NCBI GenBank assembly: GCA_014804695.1
Contig: JAAUZJ010000010.1
Span: 1 to 64,000 of the forward strand
Length of the DNA: 64,000 nt
From: Lachnospiraceae bacterium
GTDB lineage: Bacteria; Bacillota; Clostridia; Lachnospirales; Lachnospiraceae
Reading direction: 5' to 3'
The translations under genes and the position numbers were made by a program. This document shows positions 17,156 to 25,786 of the stretch, in pieces (within the stretch, counting starts at the first letter, position 1; every line of letters starts with the position of its first letter). The notes under the pieces were generated by a model that was not told the DNA's origin, did not search any database, and was given only the letters and a program-made list of their open reading frames with translations.

Positions 17156-18241
17156 ATGTTACATATATTGTTGCTTATATTAAAAATAATAGGAATAACT
17201 TTGGGCATACTGATTGGCATAATCATTCTTGCGGTATGTTTAGCGCTCTTTGTGCCGCTTCATTATAGGATAGAAATAGAGCGAAACGAAGGCGAGAGCA
17301 ATCCTCCTATAGAAGCCACAGCTAAGGTGACATGGCTCTTGCACTTTATTAATATGAGACTTCAGTATTCATCGGAGTTAAAGCTTAGGCTGCGGGTTCT
17401 TTTTTTTACAATATTCAGACTGCCTGCTAAAGAAAAGAAAAATAGTGCCAGTAAGAGATCAAAGCGAAAGAATAAAGGAAATGGTTCTGACAGGAAGTCA
17501 GGACATAAGGACAAAAAGAAACGTTCCGATAGGAAGTCAGAACAGAAGGACAAAGAGAAAGTCTCCGGTAGCGAATCAGAACAGAAGAATGAAGAGAAAG
17601 TCTCCGATAGTAATTTAGGGCAGAAGATAGAAGAAAGAAGTTCAGAAAAAAAATCAGACCAGCCATATAAGAACAAGGCTGAGGAGAAAATAGATAATAA
17701 TCCCGAAAATAGCTTCAAAGCAGACAATGCTGCTGATAATACTGATAATCCCGATGAAGAAAACTCCGAACAAAAGTTATCGTTAAAAGAGAAACTTATA
17801 AAAATATGGGAATTCTTTCAAAATATTTGGTACACAATCAAAGGATTATGTGATAGAATAAAAGGGATTCTTGAAAATATAGAGTATTATCTGGACATCA
17901 TAAAGGGAGACATATTCAAATCTTCGTTTGCATTGTGTAAGGACGAGCTGTACTCTATTTTTTCATATATCAAGCCTAGGACTTTTAAGACCGACTTGGT
18001 TATAGGTACCGGGGATCCGGCTTCTACTGGACAGGTGCTTGCTTATTATTATGCGGTATTATATCCGATTCTTGGACCACAGGCGCATGTTCAGGGAGAT
18101 TTTGAACAAAAGCGGATAGAAGGCACTGCTTTAATAAAAGGAAAGATAAAGCTGTTTACGTTTATAAAGGCAGCGGTTCGTATTTATTTTAATAAGGATA
18201 TCAGGAAATTACTTAAGCTGTTTAAGAAGGAGGACGAATAA
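17156..18241 (+). CDS. DUF2953 membrane protein
   Basis: 361 residues. An N-terminal transmembrane helix (about 4-33) is followed by a beta-rich part, a long charged low-complexity insert (about 92-205) and a C-terminal DUF2953 core with DLVIGTGDPASTGQVLAYY and a glycine-bounded KGKIKLFTFIKAAVRIYF end. The insert contains imperfect 14-residue units based on Ser-Asp-Arg-Lys-Ser-Glu-Gln-Lys-(Asp/Asn)-(Lys/Glu). DUF2953 genes sit directly before ytfJ/gerW in spore-forming Firmicutes, as here (stop and start directly adjacent), which links it to spore formation by context. Its molecular role is unknown. Confidence 0.82.
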   Translation: MLHILLLILKIIGITLGILIGIIILAVCLALFVPLHYRIEIERNEGESNPPIEATAKVTWLLHFINMRLQYSSELKLRLRVLFFTIFRLPAKEKKNSASKRSKRKNKGNGSDRKSGHKDKKKRSDRKSEQKDKEKVSGSESEQKNEEKVSDSNLGQKIEERSSEKKSDQPYKNKAEEKIDNNPENSFKADNAADNTDNPDEENSEQKLSLKEKLIKIWEFFQNIWYTIKGLCDRIKGILENIEYYLDIIKGDIFKSSFALCKDELYSIFSYIKPRTFKTDLVIGTGDPASTGQVLAYYYAVLYPILGPQAHVQGDFEQKRIEGTALIKGKIKLFTFIKAAVRIYFNKDIRKLLKLFKKEDE

Positions 18242-18634
18242 ATGGCAGATAATAATTTTACCGGTGTAATAGAATCATTGATGAAGGGAATGAACGCGGT
18301 TCTTGCAACTAAGACTGTTGTTGGTGAAGCTACTCAGGTTGGCGATACGATCATTCTGCCTCTTGTAGACGTTACATTTGGCGTCGGTGCAGGAGCCAGT
18401 GCTGCAGATAATAAAAACGGAGGCGGTGGCGGATTTTCCGCTAAGATGAGTCCAAGCGCAGTGCTTGTGATTAAAAACGGCACAACGAAACTGGTTAATA
18501 TTAAGAATCAGGATACGGTTACCAAGGTCATCGATATGATTCCGGATATTATAGATAAGTTTACGGCTCCGAAAGAGGAGATGATGGAGGATAATGCGGC
18601 AGTAGATATCGCGTTCCCTCCGGAAAAGCAATAA
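18242..18634 (+). CDS. ytfJ: GerW-family sporulation protein (YtfJ)
   Basis: 130 residues matching the GerW/YtfJ family: VIESLMKGMNAVLATKTVVG at the N-terminus, GDTIILPLVDVTFGVGAG, a glycine-rich GGGGGFSAKMSPSAVLVI loop and a C-terminal helix ending in DIIDKF. In Bacillus the protein is made in the forespore and is needed for normal germination in alanine; that is family knowledge. Its start codon follows the DUF2953 stop directly, so translation is coupled. The presence of this gene is one of the reasons to call the organism spore-forming. Confidence 0.93.
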   Translation: MADNNFTGVIESLMKGMNAVLATKTVVGEATQVGDTIILPLVDVTFGVGAGASAADNKNGGGGGFSAKMSPSAVLVIKNGTTKLVNIKNQDTVTKVIDMIPDIIDKFTAPKEEMMEDNAAVDIAFPPEKQ

Positions 18635-18701
18635 AGTATGCACAAAATGAAAAATAACAGCATAAGATAAATACAAAGCAAAGCATAAGCAGGGGGAGTG
18701 T

Positions 18702-18842
18702 ATGAAAAAACTTATTGGACTTGTATCGCTTTGTATTGCTATAGGTATGCTGCTCATGCTTTTTATGACGAATCGCTTTGTCGGTTTGGTTTTGATTGTA
18801 TTGCTATTGTTGATAGGATATAATTATTTTTGTTGCAGTTAA
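18702..18842 (+). CDS. 46-residue single- or double-span membrane peptide
   Basis: ATG 18702 is preceded by AGGGGGAG, and the frame runs to TAA 18840-18842. The product is nearly all hydrophobic, with two possible spans (about 5-22 and 26-40) around an MTNRFVG turn, ending in YNYFCCS. The start MKKLIGLVSLC and the double Cys end look like small membrane peptides found beside gerW in relatives, but I cannot name it. It lies 67 bases after gerW and 63 before the J-domain gene, and may be the last gene of the same operon. Confidence 0.5.
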   Translation: MKKLIGLVSLCIAIGMLLMLFMTNRFVGLVLIVLLLLIGYNYFCCS

Positions 18843-18905
18843 GACTGATTTTTGTTACTAATAGATTGTGGATGTTATTGTAGTGGTTTGAAGTGGTAGG
18901 GTTTT

Positions 18906-19448
18906 ATGGACATTAATTTTGAAGAAACGCTAGTAAATGGTACACAGGATGAATTGAATAAGTTAAAGGTATGGCTTTTTAAGGAGAATGTAAGAGTGGC
19001 TGCTGTTGCAAAAGAATTAGAGCAGATGCAGGAACAGCTCGAAAAGGAGAAAGAAGACTTCCAAAGCGAAGTAAAAGCAATGAACTCCAAGATAGAAAGT
19101 GAGCGAAAACGAATAGAAGATGACAATGCGTTCTTTGAGAAAAAACTGCAGATATTACAGAGCGGTTTTGCACAGTTAGATATGGATCGCAGGCATCTGG
19201 CAAAAGAGAAGTCGAAGTTTGAAGCTCAGAAAGAACTCCTGGAACAGCCGGTGTATGTCAGTGCATGTCGGGATATCTCACTTTTTTTCCGTGGAGTAAA
19301 GAATCCTCTTGCATTAAAGAAGCGGTATAAGGATTTAATTAAGATTTTCCATCCGGACAATGTTGCGGGAGATAAGGAAATAATACAGATGATCAATATG
19401 GAATACGATAATATGAAGCGTAGTTACGATACCGGTAAATGGGCATAG
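18906..19448 (+). CDS. Coiled-coil protein with C-terminal J domain
   Basis: 180 residues. An N-terminal segment (1-30) precedes a long Glu/Lys-rich coiled coil (about 32-112), then a J-domain-like end (about 133-180). Its helix ALKKRYKDLIKIFHP leads directly to the HPD tripeptide at 149-151, needed for stimulating Hsp70 ATPase. The J domain lies at the C-terminus instead of at the N-terminus as in DnaJ, so it is a specialised co-chaperone (type C) and not a general one. The zinc-ribbon protein follows 11 bases later, and the pair is likely co-translated, suggesting a shared client or location. No dnaK is nearby. Confidence 0.72.
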   Translation: MDINFEETLVNGTQDELNKLKVWLFKENVRVAAVAKELEQMQEQLEKEKEDFQSEVKAMNSKIESERKRIEDDNAFFEKKLQILQSGFAQLDMDRRHLAKEKSKFEAQKELLEQPVYVSACRDISLFFRGVKNPLALKKRYKDLIKIFHPDNVAGDKEIIQMINMEYDNMKRSYDTGKWA

Positions 19449-19459
19449 GGTAAGCTTTT

Positions 19460-20311
19460 ATGAAAGTAAAATGTGATTATTGCGGTCAGATGATTTCAGA
19501 TGCTGAACCAACCTGTCCTCATTGTGGTGCGGCTAACAGCAAAATGCAAAGGGCCGCTTATGGGGTTCCAACTACCATACAGGAGTTAAGGGATTACTGT
19601 ATCTGCCACAACTTACCTCTGCGTGATATGAGGGTATTTATAGGCGAGGATTACAGGGGAGCTAAGGCTTTTGGTATCTATAAAGATGAGGCATCCGGCC
19701 ATTTTATTGTATACAAGAACAAGGCGGATGGTTCACGCGCTATACGTTACGAGGGTAATGATGAGGCTTATGCGGTAAACGAACTTTACCTTAAAATCAA
19801 GGAACGGGTAACCGAGCAAAAGAAACATCAGGCGCCTAAAATGTATAATTCCCCGAATAATAGCAGACAGGGAAAAAATGTAAGTTCCAGGCTTAAAAAA
19901 TACATGATCTGGCGCATAGCTGTTATCGGTATTATATATATTATGCTGATGGGCGCCTATGTGATTATAAGTGCGGGTGGGTTTTCCGATTCGCCGTCAA
20001 CAGGCTACTATTCGTATGAAGATTCTACATATTACTATTATCGTTCCGATTGGTATAGATGGAATGATTACAACAATTCGTGGACAAAAACCTACGATGT
20101 GGATGATGTATTAGAAGATAACTATGAGGATTACTATGAATCATATAGCTGGTATGATTCATATGATGCAGGAGATTTTAAGGATTCCGGTTATTATTTC
20201 ACAACTTCTTATAGTGATGACAGCAGCTGGAGCAGTAGCAGCTGGGACGATGACTGGGATGACGATTACGATTGGGATGATAGTTGGGATGACTGGGATT
20301 CAGACTGGTAA
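19460..20311 (+). CDS. Zinc-ribbon membrane protein with Asp/Trp/Tyr-rich tail
   Basis: 283 residues. A zinc ribbon is formed by C5, C8, C19 and C22. A basic/mixed domain (about 35-125) follows, then one transmembrane helix at about 149-171. The remaining ~110 residues are an unusual outside tail made almost only of Asp, Tyr, Trp and Ser, ending in repeats such as DDDWDDDYDWDD. By the positive-inside rule the ribbon is cytoplasmic. I do not recognise the family. The acidic aromatic tail could bind cations or wall polymers; this is inference. It is 11 bases after the J-domain gene. A hairpin at 20349-20380 follows. Confidence 0.65.
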   Translation: MKVKCDYCGQMISDAEPTCPHCGAANSKMQRAAYGVPTTIQELRDYCICHNLPLRDMRVFIGEDYRGAKAFGIYKDEASGHFIVYKNKADGSRAIRYEGNDEAYAVNELYLKIKERVTEQKKHQAPKMYNSPNNSRQGKNVSSRLKKYMIWRIAVIGIIYIMLMGAYVIISAGGFSDSPSTGYYSYEDSTYYYYRSDWYRWNDYNNSWTKTYDVDDVLEDNYEDYYESYSWYDSYDAGDFKDSGYYFTTSYSDDSSWSSSSWDDDWDDDYDWDDSWDDWDSDW

Positions 20312-20340
20312 AAAATAGCTGCCAGACAGCGTCGATACGT

Positions 20341-20380
20341 AAAAGCAAAAGGGGGTGTCGCTTTAGTGCGGCAGCCCCTT
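20341..20380 (-). terminator. Intrinsic terminator of the AraC gene
   Basis: AAGGGGGTGTCGC (20349-20361) pairs with GCGGCAGCCCCTT (20368-20380) with one or two mismatches. On the minus strand the stem is followed by TTTTGCTTTT. It can also act on the zinc-ribbon gene, though the plus strand lacks a T run. Confidence 0.7.
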
Positions 20381-20385
20381 AATCT

Positions 20386-21237
20386 CTAGATTTTTGTGTA
20401 AGGATCAACATATGTCTTCCTGTATTCCAACGGCGTAATCCCAACGTTTCGTTTAAACGCCTCTGTCAATTTGCTGCTATAGGAAAATCCTGTTTCCATA
20501 GCGATCTCTGTGATGGATTTGCCTGTGTTGATCAGCAGCGATTCCGCGTGACTGACTCGAACCATGCTAAAATATTCCGAATAGGTTTTCCCTAATTGTT
20601 TTTTAAAAATTTTGGAAAAATAGGACGGCGAAAACCCCACCATATTTGCGACATCGTCCATGGTGAAATCTTCCTGATAATGACTTTCGAGGAAACAAAT
20701 ACTCTCCATAATTTCCTTTGACAGAGAGGTCTTATATATCACGGCATTTTTATTCAAGATACGATGTTCCATTATGATGATGAATACTTGGAACAGCATA
20801 CATTGCAGCGTAAATTCTTTAAAGTCGGAATCGCTGTTGTACACTTCAACCATATCCAAGAATAATCGATACAATTTCTCTTCGTATTCTTTTTCAAACG
20901 TATTTGACGGATATGCATAGATGACATCCATAATCTGAAGTCCATGGATATCTGTAAATGGCTTTACAAAATCCAAATTAAACTTAACCAGTATGCTTTC
21001 GTATGGCTCGTCAGATGCCGGAAATGTCTGGTGATATTGGAACGGCGGACGAACACCCAGCGCCCCCGGATGCTGTGTATAGGTCATACTCGGCGTAATT
21101 GTGGTTCGGTCACCTCTGATGAGAAACCCCATGGAATAGAAATTGTTATTCATCTGCATATAGGGCATCTTATAATCAGCAGGCATCAATCGGTGTTTAA
21201 TACAGAAATTACTTCCCTCCGGAATCGGATCAGGCAT
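20386..21237 (-). CDS. AraC-family transcriptional regulator
   Basis: 283 residues from ATG 21237, which has AAGGAGGAG six bases upstream; the in-frame ATG at 21270 lies before this site. The N-terminal half (about 10-160) is a cupin-like effector domain, and the C-terminal ~100 residues form the two-helix-turn-helix AraC DNA-binding domain. The first helix pair is in FTMDDVANMVGFSPSYFSKI, and the second carries the family signature SITEIAMETGFSYSSKLTEAFKR. It diverges from the ABC exporter pair over 141 bases, so it most likely controls that operon in response to an exported or sensed compound. The effector is unknown. Confidence 0.9.
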   Translation of the reverse strand: MPDPIPEGSNFCIKHRLMPADYKMPYMQMNNNFYSMGFLIRGDRTTITPSMTYTQHPGALGVRPPFQYHQTFPASDEPYESILVKFNLDFVKPFTDIHGLQIMDVIYAYPSNTFEKEYEEKLYRLFLDMVEVYNSDSDFKEFTLQCMLFQVFIIIMEHRILNKNAVIYKTSLSKEIMESICFLESHYQEDFTMDDVANMVGFSPSYFSKIFKKQLGKTYSEYFSMVRVSHAESLLINTGKSITEIAMETGFSYSSKLTEAFKRNVGITPLEYRKTYVDPYTKI

Positions 21238-21378
21238 GGCAGTCTCCTCCTTTTGACCCAACAATGACATAAAAGAGTAAAAATGTCAAGTCGTCACGCC
21301 AAAAAACAGATATTGTTTACTTTTTTATGTCTGTATACTAATAAGTAGATACATAAAATTCGTAAGGGGAATACGCTT

Positions 21379-23034
21379 ATGCAAAAGAAAATTACAAAAC
21401 TGGTGATAAAGGCGAGTCCATTGCTGTTGCTTGAGATCATAACGAGCATTGTCGTAAGCCTCTGCGTCACCAAGGGAAATTCCATCATCAGTACATTAGT
21501 GGATGAAATGCTGCAGGGAGCACTGCTTGATTTTACAGATACGATTCCTGTGTTTGTGATACTGGTAATCGTGGGATTCATTGCAAGCTTTACCCAGAGC
21601 TTCTTCGCAGGCACATTTGCCAATGTGGTTTCCACCAAGTATCGCAGACTTGTTGCAGAAAAGCTTTACCGGATAGAATACCGATACATCACCGCTAATA
21701 ATACCGGTACGATTCTTAACAAAATCATCGGCGATATCGGGACGGTAAATGAGTTCCTGAACTCTATCCTGCCTGACATGATAGGCAGTTTGATCGCGAC
21801 CATCGTGTATGCCGTATATGTTGCCCGTATGAAATTCACACTTTTTGTGCTGATGCTGATCTGCTATCCGTTGATTTTGGGGATTGCGAATTACTTTGTC
21901 AAGAGAATACAAAAGCTCACCCAGACATATCGGCAAAAGACGGACGCCATGGCGGATATTGCACAAAGCGCTGTAAGCGGCATATTGATCGTCAGAGCCT
22001 TTGGACTGGAAAAGCGATTTCGGGAAAAGATGGACGGGGCGGCGAAAGAACTGGTAGAGAATGAACAAAAGAGAGTGAACATCACCAATACCATTCTGGT
22101 CATCCGACAGATGCTTACGTGGCTGCCAAGTATTATCTGTGCACTGTATGCTGCATTCCTGGTAAGCAGGGGCGATTTTTCTGTGGGCAATCTGTTGGGG
22201 TTTGTGCTTATTCTGGGCAGATTTGTGGAGAGCTTTATCGGGCTTCCCTTTGCGTTTGTTGACGCGGCTTCCGGCATGGTCAGTATTGACAGAATCGAAA
22301 AAGTTTTGACGGGGAAAGACGAACCGACAGACAAATATATGGGCGAGGATGTACGTGATGCAGACAAGATCATTGAACTGAAAAATATGAACTTTGCCTA
22401 TGATGGCACCCCCGTGCTGAAGGACGTGAATCTGACGATATCCTCAGGCGATAATATTGCTTTTGTGGGAGAGTCAGGCGGCGGAAAAAGTACCATCGTT
22501 CATCTCCTGTGCGGATTGTATGACAATTTTGGCGGTGATATCACGATTTATGGGAAAAGTATCAGAGAATGGGATAAACAGGCTTTGCGGGATAGGATCA
22601 GCCTTGTATCCCAGGATGTGTTCTTATTCCCGATGAGTATAGAAGAAAATGTTGCCTTTGGTTCCATGGACGCTACCCACGAGGCAGTTGTAAAGGCTTG
22701 TAAGGAAGCCGATATCCATGATTTTATCAAATCGCTTCCGGAGGGCTATGACACGGTGATCGGAGAGCGGGGAACAAGGCTGTCCGGAGGACAGAAACAA
22801 CGCTTATCCATCGCCAGGGCGATACTGAAAAATGCGCCCATCCTGATTATGGATGAGCCGACTTCGTCGGTAGATGTTGCGGCAGAAAATGAAATTCAAC
22901 GGGCTCTTGAACAGATAGGACAAAATAAGACCTGTATCACCATTGCGCACAGGTTGAACACCATAAAAAATTGCAATCACATATACCGACTTGAGGACGG
23001 AAGATTGACAGAAGGGCAGGTGGATGTTTCATGA
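21379..23034 (+). CDS. ABC exporter half-transporter, first subunit
   Basis: 551 residues, an ABC transporter of the MsbA/LmrA type: six membrane helices (about 10-305) fused to an ATPase. Walker A GESGGGKST is at 364-372, signature LSGGQ at 468-472, Walker B with D492-E493 in LIMDEP, and the H-loop in TIAHRL near 522. Both catalytic residues are intact. Its last codons overlap the next gene by 4 bases, so the two subunits are translated together and probably form a heterodimer that exports peptide, lipid or drug. GC content looks higher than in surrounding genes, and an IS remnant follows, suggesting transfer. A TATACT box at 21334-21339 has a weak TTGTTT 15 bases before it. Confidence 0.9.
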   Translation: MQKKITKLVIKASPLLLLEIITSIVVSLCVTKGNSIISTLVDEMLQGALLDFTDTIPVFVILVIVGFIASFTQSFFAGTFANVVSTKYRRLVAEKLYRIEYRYITANNTGTILNKIIGDIGTVNEFLNSILPDMIGSLIATIVYAVYVARMKFTLFVLMLICYPLILGIANYFVKRIQKLTQTYRQKTDAMADIAQSAVSGILIVRAFGLEKRFREKMDGAAKELVENEQKRVNITNTILVIRQMLTWLPSIICALYAAFLVSRGDFSVGNLLGFVLILGRFVESFIGLPFAFVDAASGMVSIDRIEKVLTGKDEPTDKYMGEDVRDADKIIELKNMNFAYDGTPVLKDVNLTISSGDNIAFVGESGGGKSTIVHLLCGLYDNFGGDITIYGKSIREWDKQALRDRISLVSQDVFLFPMSIEENVAFGSMDATHEAVVKACKEADIHDFIKSLPEGYDTVIGERGTRLSGGQKQRLSIARAILKNAPILIMDEPTSSVDVAAENEIQRALEQIGQNKTCITIAHRLNTIKNCNHIYRLEDGRLTEGQVDVS

Positions 23035-24701
23035 AAAAGACAAAGGCATTCTTTCGAAGCATGACCGTAATGGGGAAGCGGGCACCGATTTATCTGTTGG
23101 CAATTTTGGGTATGAGCGTGTGCTTTGCAATGTTCTCTGTGATGGGGTCGCTGCTGATGAAGCAGGTTGTGGACATTGCACCCACAGGGGAATATCGTCA
23201 ACTTTTGATTTCCGTATGCGTGATTGTATGTGCAGGTTTCTTATCGCTCCTGCTCTACAGGGCCTGTACGATTGTCTATAACGTTGAGGCGAAACGAGTG
23301 TTTGGACAGCTTTCCAGCGAGGTTTTGGATGAGGAATTGCATTTACCCTATGCCTATTATGAGAAGCATCACAGCGGCGAGCTGATATCTAAGATCTCCT
23401 ATGATTTGACACGAATGGGTGATATCTATGGCTCCAGGTTTCGGCGCGTTGTCATGCCCATCATCGAGGTGATTGTATTTCTTGTGCCAATGTTTATTTT
23501 CTGCTGGCAGCTTACACTATGCCTCATATTCGTCAATTGTGTGATTCTCTTTGCGGATATGCTTATGGTGAATCCCATCCATCAAACGAATAAAAAGCTT
23601 TCTGCAATCAATAAATCCATGACAGAGCATATGTCGGATATCATTCAGGGAATGGTCACCATCCGTATGTTTCGCACAGGGAAGAGGAAGCTTGATATCG
23701 CTGTCGCCTGCAATGATGAATACTACAAGACGAATAAATCCTATATCATAAAATCCTCAACGCTGGAGAGCATTACCATGGGCTGTGATTTGTTATGCAT
23801 TTTATTCTTCCTGCTGATTGGCATTTATTTCGTGAACCAAGGGATTACTACGCTGGGTGCGTTGGCAGGGATTTATACGATGTATGGCAAATTCTCAAAG
23901 CAATTTCTGATGATTGGAAAATATATACCGGAATTGTCAGCGTGTATCGCCAACGCAGAAAATATTTTTGAATTTCTGGATGAAGAGAGGGAGCCTGAAA
24001 ATTGGTATGCTGATCACACTTCCGATACGAATCATAATATGAATGAAAATTTGACCGAAAATGACGCGTGCGCATTACAGGTGAAAAATATCAACTTCGC
24101 TTATGAGAAAGAGCAGCAGGTGCTAAAGGACTTTTCCCTCACGATTATGCAAAATGAATGTGTCGCCATCACCGGTCCGTCAGGCTGTGGCAAGACCACG
24201 CTTTCCAAGCTGATATTAGGGTTGTATCCGGTGGAGTCCGGAGACATCTATGTCAACGGTAAAAGCATCCGAAAGAGCCCTTTGTCCCAAGTACGCAGCG
24301 ATATTGCATACGTGCCACAGGATGCTTATCTATTCAATGCCACGATAGAAGAAAATATCCGATACGGAAAAGAAAACGCCACGGACGAGGAAGTGGAGCG
24401 TGCGGCAAAAATGGCAAATGCACATGAGTTTATCATGGCAACATCAGATGGATATCACACGATGATACAGGAAGGCGGTGTGAATTTGTCTGGCGGTCAG
24501 CGCCAAAGAATTGCCATAGCAAGAGCAATTATCAGCGCTGCCCCGATTATATTGTTAGATGAAGCGACCTCTGCGCTAGATTCTGATTCGGAATACAAGG
24601 TAAATCAGGCATTGAAAAACATCCAAGGCAAGAGAACCATTGTGATGATTGCGCACAGGCCGTCCACGATCCGGATGGCGGACAGGGTAATCACTATTTA
24701 A
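23031..24701 (+). CDS. ABC exporter half-transporter, second subunit
   Basis: 556 residues with the same architecture as its partner: six membrane helices (about 18-300), a flexible acidic linker (about 318-348, rich in Asn and Glu), and an ATPase. Walker A is GPSGCGKTT at 382-390, signature LSGGQRQR, and Walker B IILLDEATSALD with the catalytic Glu. The H-loop IAHRPSTI is intact. Both halves keep their catalytic Glu, so neither ATP site is obviously degenerate as in many heterodimers. The gene ends at 24701 and is followed directly by IS-derived sequence. Substrate unknown; the divergent AraC regulator is the likely controller. Confidence 0.9.
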   Translation: MKKTKAFFRSMTVMGKRAPIYLLAILGMSVCFAMFSVMGSLLMKQVVDIAPTGEYRQLLISVCVIVCAGFLSLLLYRACTIVYNVEAKRVFGQLSSEVLDEELHLPYAYYEKHHSGELISKISYDLTRMGDIYGSRFRRVVMPIIEVIVFLVPMFIFCWQLTLCLIFVNCVILFADMLMVNPIHQTNKKLSAINKSMTEHMSDIIQGMVTIRMFRTGKRKLDIAVACNDEYYKTNKSYIIKSSTLESITMGCDLLCILFFLLIGIYFVNQGITTLGALAGIYTMYGKFSKQFLMIGKYIPELSACIANAENIFEFLDEEREPENWYADHTSDTNHNMNENLTENDACALQVKNINFAYEKEQQVLKDFSLTIMQNECVAITGPSGCGKTTLSKLILGLYPVESGDIYVNGKSIRKSPLSQVRSDIAYVPQDAYLFNATIEENIRYGKENATDEEVERAAKMANAHEFIMATSDGYHTMIQEGGVNLSGGQRQRIAIARAIISAAPIILLDEATSALDSDSEYKVNQALKNIQGKRTIVMIAHRPSTIRMADRVITI

Positions 24702-24775
24702 CCAACACCGGATTCTCCTCCACTACCCAAGGAAGCCCATATTCATTCAATGCCTCCATATAGGGGTCGGAATCC

Positions 24776-25243
24776 GACACCTATACCTGTAAAAATGGCA
24801 GGAAACTGAACGCGGAGCATATCAGGCGCTCCAAAAGCAAAACCGGCTACATAAGCGAAAAAACAATTTACCGGTGCGAGGACTGCGGCGGCTTCCCGTA
24901 CAAAAAGGACTGAATAAAAGGCAACAACTGCAAAATACCACTGGAAGAAAGAACAAAGGTGCTTCAGGTTGCAAAAACATTTTTAAAGCACAGGGCAGAA
25001 GATCTGGAACGGATTCTTTCAGAAGAAGGAATCCTGTTGAGGACAAACCGGAGCATTCAGGCAGAAGGTTCTTTCGGGGATTTAAAACAGGACATGCAGT
25101 TCAGGAGATACTTAAGCTAAGGGACATCAAATGTACTGGCAGAAAGTACACTGCTTGCCATGGCACGAAATATCAACAAGCTCCATAACAAGATTCAAAA
25201 GGGTAGGATGGGAACACATTTATTCCCGCTGAAAAGTGCCTAA
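24776..25243 (+). pseudogene. Remnant of an IS1182-type transposase (C-terminal part)
   Basis: One frame reads as the C-terminus of an IS1182-family transposase: YTCKNGRKLNAEHIRRSKSK, then a Cys-rich RCEDCGG, a long helix, RTNRSIQAEGSFGDLKQDM, and NINKLHNKIQ. It is broken by TGA at 24911-24913 (where the family normally has Cys) and TAA at 25118-25120. The N-terminal part and the DDE core's first acids are missing. No intact inverted ends are visible. It marks an old insertion at the end of the ABC operon. The bases between 24702 and 24775 show no feature I can support. Confidence 0.8.
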
Positions 25244-25332
25244 TTTTTGAGATTTAAAAACGAAACTTGCAGCCATGCGGAATGGCTTGTTAAAGTACGC
25301 CATTTTATAAAAACCTCAGCCCTTTTTAGAAA

Positions 25333-25403
25333 TTTTGCTGTCAAAACAGCAAAAAGGAAGCTGCCGCTTCACGATTTTTCAATCGTTAAAGCGACAGCCC
25401 CTT
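25333..25403 (-). terminator. Double intrinsic terminator for rpmB
   Basis: Two hairpins read on the minus strand downstream of rpmB: a long one pairing 25381-25403 with 25354-25376, followed by T5, and a second one, TTTTGCTGT/ACAGCAAAA, at 25333-25354. Confidence 0.85.
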
Positions 25404-25417
25404 ATCTTAATAAAATT

Positions 25418-25603
25418 TTAAGCTCTTTCAACTCTTCCGGATTTCAAGCACTGGGTACATACATGTAATCTCTTAGCTGCACCATTTACTTTACATTTAA
25501 CATTCTTTACATTAGAATTCCAAATTCTGTTAGACCTTCTATGAGAATGGCTTACGTTGTTTCCGAAATGCGCGCCCTTACCACAAATATCACATTTAGC
25601 CAT
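25418..25603 (-). CDS. rpmB: 50S ribosomal protein L28
   Basis: 61 residues from ATG 25603, with AGGAGG seven bases upstream; a longer frame from 25696 exists but lies before this site. L28 is a component of the large ribosomal subunit. The protein starts MAKCDICGKG and carries SHRRSNRIWN and a C-terminal HVCTQCLKSG. The four cysteines form a zinc-binding variant; other bacteria use a Cys-free form when zinc is scarce. It is a single-gene unit with its own terminator, as is usual for rpmB in Firmicutes. Confidence 0.97.
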   Translation of the reverse strand: MAKCDICGKGAHFGNNVSHSHRRSNRIWNSNVKNVKCKVNGAAKRLHVCTQCLKSGRVERA

Positions 25604-25786
25604 TTTTGCACCTCCTAACGATACAATATGTTCTTTAATTTCTTTATAATTCGTACACAACATTTGTATCATACCAGAAATAGGAAAAGATTGCAAGCAG
25701 AAAAATAATTTTTTGTAAATGATATAGGCATTTACAATATTTCCCTTGAAAATGCTATTGTTTTCGGTTAGAGTATAGGGTGAAGA

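Noticed and set aside
24702..24775. A 27-codon minus-strand fragment reading DPYMEALNEYGLPWVVEE
   Set aside because: It reads well as protein, but is short, has no start, and I cannot match it to a family. It may be the end of an older gene destroyed near the IS remnant.
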